In this document: one piece after another, positions 1 through 12,000 of the stretch | How the letters are laid out: each line of letters opens with the position of its first letter | How positions within the stretch are numbered: position 1 is the stretch's first letter | Assembly (NCBI GenBank): GCA_950097015.1 | Contig: CATNEN010000039.1 | Location: 1,302,001-1,366,000, forward strand | Direction of reading: 5' to 3' | Source of the DNA: Macrostomum hystrix | Lineage: Eukaryota > Platyhelminthes > Macrostomidae | DNA: 64,000 nt | Notes under the pieces: generated by a model | Seen by the model: only the letters and a program-made list of their open reading frames with translations | What the model was told of the DNA's origin: nothing | Databases searched by the model: none | Made by a program: the position numbers and the translations under genes

Positions 1-3000
1 GGCCGGCGTAGAGCCGACCCAGCAGCCGACCCGCCGTCAGGTGAGCCGCCGCGGCTGCTTGCGCAGTTGCAGCAACAGCTGGGCCTGGCACCAGCTTGGA
101 ATCAGTTGATGCGCCGTCTAAGGCCCAAGACTCGAGCCAGTGGCGCGCCACGGCAGTGTACGTGTCCTGGCTCCAGTCAGAGTACCAGTCGATGCACTGG
201 CAGCTGTGCAGCAGCTCCGGGTGGCGGCTGAGCACCGAGTGCAAGCTGCCGAGCTTTGAGTCTGCGAGTAGTTTGAGTGTGGAATCTTGCAAGATAAGAA
301 AAACACAAACAGCTGATTGATTTCTTATCAATGAAGGGGCCAAGTGTCCAGCCGACAGCCAGCCGCAGCTATTGCGCGGCGTATCTGAAGGCTGTTTCAG
401 CCCAAGTCCATGGGCTTGAATGGTTCAGTCCACGGACTGGTAGGACGCCAGACCATTTAACAGCTGGGTTAACTGAAGCAATGCAGATTTAAGTGTCCTG
501 CTGAAGGACACAATCTTCTAGTGGTGTCAGGAATCGAACCCCAGCCTTCAAGTCGCGAGTCCGATGCTCTAACCTCCAGGCTACAACCCATTTTTGGCTA
601 CCCAGCAATGCTAATCAGCCAGTTGGGCAGCTAACCCCTGAAGTTGAGGCTGAGCACGCATCTCAGGTTGGTCCTGACTGCCAGCTGGAAGCCGGGCTGG
701 GCTGCAGCCGCAGCTGCCGCGGCGTCCAGGTCAGCAGCGAACAAGCCCGGGCAGGCGCCGTCGCGCATAAGTGCCGATACCGCTTCGAGGGCGTCGGGTC
801 CACCGGCAGCGGCCAGCGCTGCAGAAGTTATGAACAGGCAGACCGGCTGCGTCTGGGACATCGCTGCGGCCTCTCTGTGGAGTTAAAAGTGCAAAGGAAT
901 TGTAGGTAACAGGTAGGTACCGCAAATTCAGGTGCACAGATTTAGCGGGCCAGTTCGCACCTGAGCCGAGCCAGGAGGTCGCCTACGGCGGCCGAAGCCG
1001 CCAGGAAGCGGCACCGGCTGAGGCTGGCAGCCAGGCGGGTCAGGGCGGAGCGCCCGACGCCAGGCGAGGCGGAGGCGAGGATGGCGTGACCGCCGCCGCC
1101 TGTCTGGGCCAGACAGCGGGTCAGGCGGGCCAGGTGGCGCAGGCTGGACTCCAGTAGGACGACGTCCGGATCGACTGCGACTGCGTCGGCATCCGCATTG
1201 TCGTCAACGGCGGCTGCGTCGATTAGGCCCATCGCTGAGTCCGTTGCCAACTTCGGCCGGCTGGCCCTGCGGCGCTGACGACGTCGACTGCTGGCTGCTG
1301 ATGATGCAGCCGCCGCTGCAGCCACCGCCAGGTCAGCGGAGACGCACTCGGTGTAGACTGCGGTGCGATGTTGAAGAGGTAAGAGATGGCACTGACACGG
1401 GTCTGGCTTTTTGTACTCGCGAGCGTCTCGTGACTTCGGCAGGTTTCTTCGAATTGGTATAAACTCAGAAAAAACTTTTTTCCTGACTCAATCATCCACC
1501 TGACTCAATCAGCCACCTGACTCAATCAGCCACCTGACTCAATCAGCCACCTGACTCAATCAGTCACCTGACTCAATCAGTCACATGACTCAATCAGTCA
1601 CCTGACTCAATCAGTCACATGACTCAATCAGTCACCTGACTCAATCAGTCACCTGACTCAATCAGTCACCTGACTCAATCAGTCACCTGACTCAATCAGC
1701 CACCTGACTCAATCAGCCACCTGACTCACTCAGCCACCTGACACAACCAGCCACATGACTCAATCAGTCACCTGACTCAATCAGTCACCTGACTCACTCA
1801 GCCACCTGACACAACCAGCCACATGACTCAATCAGTCACCTGACTCAATCAGTCACATGACTCAATCAGCCACCTGACTCAATCAGTCACCTGACTCAAT
1901 CAACCACCTGACTCAATCAGCCACCTGACTCAATCAGCCACCTGACTCACTCAGCCACCTGACACAACCAGCCACATGACTCAATCAGTCACCTGACTCA
2001 ATCAGTCACATGACTCAATCAGTCACCTGACTCAATCAACCACCTGACTCAATCAGTCACCTGACTCAATCAGCCACATGACTCAATCAGCCACCTGACT
2101 CAATCAGCCACCTGACACAACCAGCCACATGACTCAATCAGCCACCTGACTCAATCAGCCACATGACTCAATCAGCCACCTGACTCAATCAGCCACCTGA
2201 CACAACCAGCCACATGACTCAATCAGCCACCTGACTCAATCAGCCACCTGACACAACCAGCCACATGACTCAATCAGCCACCTGACTCAATCAGCCACCT
2301 GACACAACCAGCCACATGATGAATATATACGAGGGTAGATTTTCAACTTGAACCCCTCAAAACGACACTTAACCTCTTGAGACTCGGTGACACAACACAA
2401 ATATTCAGTAATTCAACTACCCTCTACGCGAACTCACATCTCCAGATACATCAAGAATGTCTGATTAAGTGTGTGATTAGCGTTCACCTGTGAATGGCCC
2501 ATTACACTGGCAGTGGGTGAGCTAGGCACATGCACAGACAGGTGTATACATTTCAACATTTGAGTATGCTGTAATAGCTGCATAATAATATTAGTGAGCA
2601 TATTTATGAGTGCGCGAAAGATGTTTTTCATAGCGCTTAAAAGGCACCTTGAATATGTCCGCAGTGACAAGACACAGAAGATGCCAATGATATTGTCCTG
2701 TAAAGTGTGGGGTTTATCAAAAAAGCATTTTAACGGCGATTGCAGAAAATTTAAAGGAATTAACTTTTTCAGAGGTAACCGGACAGTAATTTTCTTGATA
2801 AGGGTGCCAATCTAAAATACTGCGATTAAACTGAAGCCAGCCAATCAGATACGATTGCGCTTAAACTGACACCAGCCAATAAGAGACGATTGCGATTGAA
2901 CTAACGCCAGCCAATCAGAGACACAATGCTGAAAATCTGCTATATATTGTTTACATAATGCAGTGAGCAGCCAATAGAATTTCACACAGGCACTCACTGC

Positions 3001-6000
3001 TAGCTGCGCTGCCGCCCTGCGGACTTGGCGAGGAGCCAACCGCAGCCAGGACACCCGACCGAACGAAGAGAGTTGCTGTGAGGTCGAACAGCTCGGGCCG
3101 TCCAGATCCGGCGCCGGCATCGACCTCCGCAGTAGCGACCGCCGCGGGTTCCGGCGTCGCCGCGCCAGCCGACGGCCGAGGGTTAAATAGTGGGCCAAAG
3201 AATGGCGACGGAGCCTTGCGGCCGGGGCGACCGCCGCTGCCACCGGCGCCGCTGCCACTGAGCGAAGAGGTCGATCCACGACGGCTGGTGATGCCGCTGC
3301 GCGTGCTGCGACTTGCGGTGGCTGCAGAGTGGGACGGGACTTGCGCTAGCTATCGGTGGGCTCAGCGGGCTCGCTAATCCCCCTTCTCCACTTTTCAGGA
3401 TTCCTCACCAGATCCTACAGGATTCCCCACCAGATCCTACAGGATTCCCCACCCAATACTTCAGGATTCCCCACCCAATACTTCAGGATTCCTCACCCAA
3501 TACTTCAGGATTCCTCACCAGATCATACAGGATTCCACACCCAATACTTTACAGGATTCCCCACCAGATACTTCAGGATTCCCCACCAGATCCTACAGGA
3601 TTCCCCACCAGATCCTACACGATTCCCCACCCAATACTTCAGGATTCCTCAACCAATACTTCAGGATTCCTCACCAGATCATACAGGATTCCCCACCAGA
3701 TCCTACTGGATTCCCCACCCAATACTTTACAGGATTCCCCACCAGATCCTTCAGGATTCCCCACCAGATCCTACAGGATTCCCCACCAGATCCTACAGGA
3801 TTCCCCACCCAATACTTTACCAGATCCTACACGATTCCCCACCCAATACTTCAGGATTCCTCACCCAATACTTCAGGATTCCTCACCAGATCATACAGGA
3901 TTCCCCACCAGATCCTACTGGATTCCACACCCAATACTTTACAGGATTCCCCACCAGATCCTTCAGGATTCCCCACCAGATCCTACAGGATTCCCCACCA
4001 GATCCTACAGGATTCCCCACCCAATACTTTACAGGATTCTCCACAAGATCCTTCAGGATTCCCCACCCAATACTTTACAGGATTCTCCACAAGATCCTTC
4101 AGGATTCCCCACCCAATACTTCAGGATTCCACACCCAATACTTCAGGATTCCTCACCAGTTCCTTCAGGATTCCCCACCAGATCCTACTGGATTCCCCAC
4201 CCAATACTTTACAGGATTCCCCACCCAATACTTTACAGGATTCCCCATCAGATCCTTCAGCATTCCCCACCAGATCCTACACGATTCCCCACCCAATACT
4301 TCAGGATTCCACACCCAATACTTCAGGATTCCTCACCAGTTCCTTCAGGATTCCCCACCAGATCCTACAGGATTCCCCACCCAATATTTTACAGGATTCC
4401 CAATCAGATACTTCAGGATTCCCCACCCAATACTTCAGGATTCCACACCCAATACTACAGGATTCCACACCCAATACTTCAGGATTCCACATCCAATACT
4501 TCAGGATTCCACACCCAATACTTCAGGATTCCACACCCAATACTTCAGGATTCCCCACCTAATACTTCAGGATTCCCCACCTAATACTTCAGGATTCCCC
4601 ACCTAATACTTCAGGATTCCCCACCTAATACTTCAGGATTCCCCACCTAATACTTCAGGATTCCCTACCCGTGTTTTCCATCGGACCCTGCTGGATTCAC
4701 CTTTTGAACATCCAATCATATAGTTTTCCCCTATTTCCCACCAGATCATTCAAGATCCCTTCATTTCCCTGCGATCTGTTTGATCCACTCAACTCACAAT
4801 CCGTAGCGGACAATGTCTCGTCCTCAGACTCATCCTCTTCTTCTTCTTCTTCATCATCTTCTTCATCGTCCTCGTTATCTTCCTTCCTCTGCCCTTCGGC
4901 GTCTGTCAGTTCGGAAGCTTCAGAGAGCACGGTTAAATATATTTAATTGCTTTTTTTACGTTCATTGCTTTTTATTAAAAAGCACAGAGCATTTGCACTC
5001 AAATTTACTCACCGGTTGCTTGAATGCCATTGGCTTCCGTTTCCTGGAAAGCGACACTTTTTTCTTCAGCTTCTGTCGACGCCGACAGCTTCAGCTTCTG
5101 CCTGTCTTCTGTCGACGCTGCCACAGCCGCCGCCGTCTCGATTCGGGGCGTCAGCGACTTCGAAGGCGCGGGGGTTGCCGGCTTCCGCTCGGAGCAGAAG
5201 AACTCGTTGAACAAATCGTACAGGGTCGAGCCGAACCAAGCCACGTCTGTTTTGTGTCATTCAGCAGGCTTATTAAAATATGCTCGCTCGCTAAACTGAA
5301 TACATGTTAAGAGTAAAATCAAAGCTTCGTTCTCACCTCTCTGACTGGTGAGTCGGTCCTCAAAAGTGCGGCAGATCTCGTGGAAGAACAGCTTAGTGAC
5401 TAGCGCTGTGGCGTTTGTTGCGTCTGAAATGCATAATAAATTAACAAGTCAATAAATATTTAATTAATAAATGAAAACATTTGGAAATCTCAGAAAAGGC
5501 AGCTTTAGTCTACGATGACCTAAGAGAAGCTATTCATTCTCATGTCTTAAATTTTCTACTTTAACGATCGATATTCTGATTGGCAGTCCTCGCAGACAGC
5601 CAATCAGAGAACCGGTTGCCTCCTTTCGTTGCGGTCCAGTTCGGTGTATTATCGATCCTGTTTTGTTCTCTTCTGATTAGCCGAGACAGCAAGTCTCTAG
5701 GAAGTACACGGAGACGAATTTAAACTGAGCTGTGAACTGGCTTAAACAGCTTTATGTGCTTTCCTCAATGATTTCAGAAAGCTATTTTAGTATATGTGGA
5801 CTAGCGATTTCGCCCCCTCTTGCTTTTACACTCCAGCTCCAACTGCATGCGACTGGCCTCACCAGATTTGGTCTTTCCGCTCTCCGAGGTTCCGCCGCCG
5901 CTTCTGAAAGCCACTTTAGGCTCGAACATGAGCATGCCCTGCAGCACCTGGTAGAAACTGTGCGCGCTGAATGCGTTCAGCGGGCAGGCGGGCGCAGGTG

Positions 6001-9000
6001 GCAGCTCGCACCGCACCCGAGTGAAAAGCTTGTGCAGCGCGTGGGCCATGGTCTGCGACAAGGTAATGTGAGCAAGCAGGCATTTAGATGACTTCACACA
6101 CAGCTATTTAGACAAATAGGACACTCACGCTAGCCAGGAACTCCGCGTGCGGCAGCGCGTAGGCAGGAAATTCAGACATCCAGGCAGTCACCCGCTTGAC
6201 AAACACGCTAGTCAGGGCTGCCTCTTTGCCCGTGTCAAGCCGCAGCGCTGGCATCTGGTGCAGCAGCCGGGGGCTGAGCTGACGCTGCGGCGCGGGCGCC
6301 GTGAAAGTGGCCAGGAGCTGAACCTCGGCCAGCTCTCGGAACTCGCCGTCGTTCGCGTCGTCTCGAGTAAAGTGGCCGCCGCATTCCACCACACAGCGGG
6401 CCAACTCGGAGCAACTGCCAACGCCGCTGCCGCCGCCGCCGCATGCGCGGTGAAGGTCATCAAGGAACACAAGCAGGCGACTGGTCGGCTTCCGGTGATT
6501 CGACGGCTGCTGAGGTCGCCGTTTGGCCATGAGGTCTCGATGCGCCGCGTCTAGCGTGGCCTCCAACTGGTGGCTGGCCAGGCGTGGCGACACGGCCACA
6601 CGGCGGGCTGCCAGCGGCTGCTTATTGAAGTAGAACTCCACAAAGCTGGTCTTGCCACAGCCGCTGGCGCCCCAGAGGCTGAGGGAGCCGCCGGCCTGCA
6701 GCAGCAGCCGAACAACATGGTGGCAACTCTCCGTGTCCGGCGTGCGATAGAAGACGTCCTTCGGCCTGGCTTTCTCCATGTACTTGTCCGACCAGCGCAG
6801 CAGCGAGCCTGTCTTCATGTCCACGAAGCACTCAAACAGGCTGCACTCGGGCAGCTCAACCGCCGAAGTTTTCGTTCCACCCTTGGCGACGGCATCCCTT
6901 AGAGCGGTGTCGAATTCGACGCACTGCTCGGAGGCCAGGAGACCGCCGAAGCCCCAGGCCAGGGCGTACAAGTGGAAGGCGCGCAGGAGGGCGTAATACA
7001 GCGGCAGGTTGGTGTCCAGGCTCAGCCAGCTGGGTGGCAGGCTGTGTGGCCCAAAGGCTCCGTTCGCGTCGGCAGGTCGAGCGGGCTTGGGTAGATCGTC
7101 AGCCGCGGCGGTGGCTACGAGGCTCCAGTCATCCTGCTGGAAGTATCGTGACATCAAGGCGTCCAGCACGCGGAGGAAGGCGTTGACGCAGTGGAAGGCG
7201 CGGCATCCGGGCAGAGCAGAACTGGCGCGTCGTTTGGCGGTGAAAGACAGCAAAGGGGGCAGCAGGGCCTCCGTCATATCCTCCAGGACTGCGGCACCAC
7301 CTGAATGTGGAGCCACGGGAACAAAGCTTGTGAGTTTACGAGTGTTAAAGATCAATTATTCAAAAGATTGAGTTGCGAAAGTGAAACCTCACCGCTGGTC
7401 AGTGCGTAGCGATGCTTGGCCCGGTGCACCCAGCTGCGCCACAGGCTCTCAGGCGTCACCACGTCCTCGCCGAAGTAGATGACGCCGCATCTGGCCAGCA
7501 TGCCTGGAGACATCGCGTCCAGCCGGTCCGTCTCCACCGCTACGCGGGTCCGCTCGCTCAGGCTCAGGCTGCAGCCGTCGTTCAGCTTCAGCAACGCCCC
7601 GGCGCCGGAGGAGGCGGCCGAAGCCGCGGCGACCAGAGCGTCGCCAAGCGGCCCGCAGAGGCAGCCGTCGAACACCAGCCAGGTGTCCACGTTGGACGGC
7701 TTTGCCAGACCTTTGTAGCGCTTGGCGTCGAAGTTTTCAGCGAACGAGTCGGAGGCCTCCTGGCGTCGATTCGCCCGAGCCAGCAGCTGCTGCGTCAGCC
7801 GCTCAAGCTCCGTTGGCGACAGGGCGTCACAGAAGATGCGCTGCTGACTCACCCGACGATAGCGCGATGAGTCGCTTGAGTCAGAAACAACCTCGATGTA
7901 CATCTGCTCCAGGGCGGCAGCGCTGATCACCTGGACATGGCGGGTCAGTCAAGCTTAGTCAATGTGGGTTTTCAATAACAGTACGAGCGTACACGATGCA
8001 AGCGGTGCCATCACCTGTTGCCACTTCTTGAAAGCGCCGGATGACGCTGGCCGCACGGTGAGGCTGTCCAGCATGCCCAGGTTGCTCCCTGGCCGAGTTC
8101 GGCGCACCGCGTCGGCCGCGTCCTCCTGCTCGGCCTCTGCAGCGCGCCGCTCCACCAGGCTGCTCAGCGCAGCGGCCAGCACGGACAGGCTGGTGGACTT
8201 GCCCGCCCCGGCTGCTCCAGTCAGCACAGCTGCCCGCGCCTCGCCGACCAGGAAGCCGTGCAGCTGCAGCATCTTGCCCAGCTGCTCCTGGGTGGCCTGC
8301 AGGCCCGCAGAGGCCAGCTGCTCCTGCAGGCAGCTCACCAGCTCGGGATCGTGCGACTGCGAGTTTGCCTGTGGCCGGGCGCTCAGCGGGAAGACGTTGC
8401 GCAGGATGCCGCGGTAAAGCTCAACCGTGTCTCGCCGGCACAGCTGCGGGATGATAAAGCAGCTAAAGCCGCGGACCAGAGCGGCCTCCTCGCAGCTCAG
8501 CCGGTTGTTCTGGTCCAGCGAAGCCTGGTCCTCCTGGCTGGGCATGTTGAGTCGTAGCCCGGCCAACTGCAGGCAGGTCAGCAGAGCCCGCAGGCTCACG
8601 CGGAACTCCGGCTCTAGGTGGGTGCGCAGCTGCTCAGAGAAGTACAAAACTTTGCGGGTCAGGCTGCGCAGCTTGGTGAAGCCCAGGCACAGCATCTCCT
8701 GCTCCACGATCGGCTGCCAATCCTGACCGAGCAGGCTGCACGGTCGCAGCTGGCGTCGCAAACAGTCGGGCAGCTCAGCGACGGGGACAGCGATGGCCGC
8801 AGAACCCACTCTGCAATGGCAATGATAATAGAACTTATATTAGACTAGCAATCCATTCTAGACTAGCAATCCATTCTAGACTAGCAATCCATTCTAGACT
8901 TGCAATCCACTCTAGACTAGCAATCCACTCTAGACTAGCAATCCATTCTAGACTAGCAATCCATTCTAGACTTGCAATCCATTCTAGACTTGAAATCCAT

Positions 9001-12000
9001 TCTAGACTAGCAATCCATTCTAGACTAGCAATCCATTCTAGACTAGCAATCCATTCTAGACTAGCAATCCATTCTAGACTAGCAATCCATTCTAGACTAG
9101 CAATCCATTCTAGACTAGCAATCCATTCTAGACTAGCAATCCATTCTAGACTAGCAATCCATTCTAGACTAGCAATCCATTCTAGACTAGCAATCCATTC
9201 TAGACTAGCAATCCATTCTAGACTTGAAATCCATTCTAGACTAGCAATCCATTCTAGACTAGCAATCCATTCTAGACTAGCAATCCATTCTAGACTAGCA
9301 ATCCATTCTAGACTAGCAATCCATTCTAGACTAGCAATCCATTCTAGACTAGCAATCCATTCTAGACTAGCAATCCATTCTAGACTAGCAATCCATTCTA
9401 GACTAGCAATCCATTCTAGACTAGCAATCCATTCTAGACTAGCAATCCATTCTAGACTAGCAATCCATTCTAGACTAGCAATCCATTCTAGACTAGCAAT
9501 CCATTCTAGACTAGCAATCCATTCTAGACTAGCAATCCATTCTAGACTAGCAATCCATTCTAGACTAGCAATCCATTCTAGACTAGCAATCCATTCTAGA
9601 CTAGCAATCCATTCTAGACTAGCACGCACGAATGCCGTCATCATCACGAACCTGTCGCCACCGCTGCCCAAGGTAGCCAGGCAGCCGAAGGTGTCCTTTG
9701 GCGACAGCAGGCAGCCCGCGAAGCAGACGGCGCTGAGCCGAACCGGCCGGTAGCTGTCGCCGCTAGCGTCGCCAACGAAGGCAATTTCACTCGGGTCGTC
9801 TGCCGCGGAGTCTCCCAGCCGATCTGCCGAGTTCCGTCGCCGATGCCGACCAAAAGCAGATTGCGAGATGGACGTCGAAATCGCCAAAGACGACTCCTCG
9901 CTGCCGCTGTCGCTTCGCCGACGCTTCCCTCGCTCCTGCGCCCGGGCGTCGGCGTCGCTGGGCTCGGCGGCCCGCAGGAGGCGTCGAATCTGCGCGGCGT
10001 CCTGGGCGAAGGCGGCCACGAGGCGCGCGGGCAGGCGGCCCAACTCCTCCAGCACTAGAAGGGCTCCGCAGGCGAGGGCGCCGGTCAGGTGTCGCCGAAT
10101 CGTCGTCGCGCACAGCTCGTCGCCACAGTTGAGGCTGACGGTCAGACGGCCTAGCAGCTGAATGTGGCCACGAGGAAATGATGGGTCATGTGTTTGAGCT
10201 GTTTGAGAATTCTTAGAATTAGGAGTTAGCATTCTTAGAATGCCGGCCCGCGGTACTCACGCATCCCAACTCCCTGACTGTCTCGCTCTTGCCGGCCGTT
10301 GCCTCGCCGGCCAGGCAGCCGACCTGGCAGCTGGCAAGAGCCAGGCCGAGGTGGCAGAGCGCCCGCTCCGTGACGGCCGTGATGACCAGCCGGCGCTGGC
10401 ATGGTACGAACTCGCAGTCGTAGCTGAGCCGGTGGCCCAGCTGGCTGATGGTGTACCGGCCCAGCAGCAGCTCCTCCTGAAGGCTGGTGCGGCAGCGGCG
10501 CAGCCGGAGGTTGGCAGCCTCGGTGTCGGCAGAGTCGCCATCGGCCAGCAGCTCGCGGCGCAGTCGCGTCGCTGGCTCAGCCGTCATCTCGTGCTTGGCC
10601 AGGCGCACCCAGTCGAAGCAGCGGTCGGTGCAGGCCTCGCCGCAGCCCATGATGGTCTGCAGAATGTTCACCTGAGGTAACAAGAGCGGAATGGTGGATT
10701 AGGAGGTGCCTAATGCCAAAAATCCATATGGAGCTCCCCCAGACAGTCATGTCCAGTCTTCCCAGTTGTCATTCCCGCCGAAGATAATTTGAGCACTGAG
10801 AGCGCACCTGCTCCTGGCAGGCCAGGATGAGGCTGTGCAGCAGGGCGTGCAGCCGCCGGCGCCTGTCGCTCACGAAGATGCGCCTAAAGTTCTCACGCAG
10901 CAGCTCGCAGTAGCGCTGCTGCCGCTTCTGCAGGGCGCGCTGAAGGGCAGGCAGGTCGGCGGAGGCCGTCGCCCGACCAGAGCGGAGAGCCGCCGCCACG
11001 GAGCGCGTGAAGACGATGCGGTCGGCCGCCAGGACGCAGCTGGACGGGTGCCTGAGCAGCCAGTGATGCAACGGCGCCTCCTGGCTCCTTGTGTCGCCGT
11101 CGACGTTGCCTTCGGCTTCGCTCTTCTCCAACGCCGACAGCTCCTCAAGAGCCTCGGCCACGGCTGGCGACATCGGGTCGGACATGCGGAGCCGGGCGCG
11201 GACAGCGTCGCGCAGAAGTCTGGAGTTCGCATCCTTGAGCCGCGCCTCTGCCAGTGCCAGCCAGCGCACGGGGTGCGGCGAGGCGGCAACCACGCCGCCG
11301 TCAACGGCCAAAAAGTCAACGCGTTCGCTGCACTCGCCGACCAGGCCAGCCAGCAGGAGCTTGTCGGCGTTGAGCTGGTAGTCCAGCCGAGTTCCGGTGA
11401 TGGCTCCACCGGCCGGCAGGGCCAGCTGGAGGTTACGCACGCCGGGGAAGGCGCGGCGCACGTGCGGCAGCATGGCGCCGGGCTCGCGCGATAGAGCCAG
11501 CAGCTCCATGACCTCCTCGTCACCAAAGAAGTGCAGCCGGGGCAGCTGGCGCCGCGCCTGGTCCACCAGCGGGCGCAGGCTGGCGGCCAGCTGCTTCATC
11601 TGGGCCGCCAAGTCCGCCAGCTTGGCAACCCGAGCGGCACTGGCGAGCTGGGCCACTTTTGGCGCAGCCGCAAGCGAGCGCGTCAGCTCGACGAAGCGCT
11701 CGTTCAGCGGCCGGAAGGCCTCAGTCTGGCGCGGCAGCCGGCTGGCAACGGCGGCCCGCTGGAAGAACTTCTCCAGAAACTGCCAGCGGCGCTGGGCCTT
11801 CAGCAGCTGCTCGAAGGCTGCCTCGGCGCCTGCCAGACGATCGTCCAGCTGAAGCAGCTCAGCGTAGAACTCGGTGGACTGTGCCGGGGCCCGCATGGTC
11901 TGCAGGGTCAGCCGACTGTCCTGCAGCAGGTGGAGAATCTCCTGCCAGTCGGCCAGCACAAACACCTCGCGCTGGGCGTTGGAGATTACCGGCACCCCGC

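Noticed and set aside
1493-2320. CRISPR-like array
   Set aside because: Units are directly tandem with no unique spacers, in animal DNA inside an intron.
3313-4606. Two overlapping plus-strand frames of more than 400 codons rich in IPHQILQDS-like repeats
   Set aside because: They cycle every 22 residues, exactly three 22-bp units, and both frames are open at once. They lie in an intron of the minus-strand dynein gene.
8835-9625. SLEWIA repeat protein
   Set aside because: It is an extension of a dynein exon into an intronic 18-bp array. Removing it restores a dynein-like LPD...LRP segment in frame.
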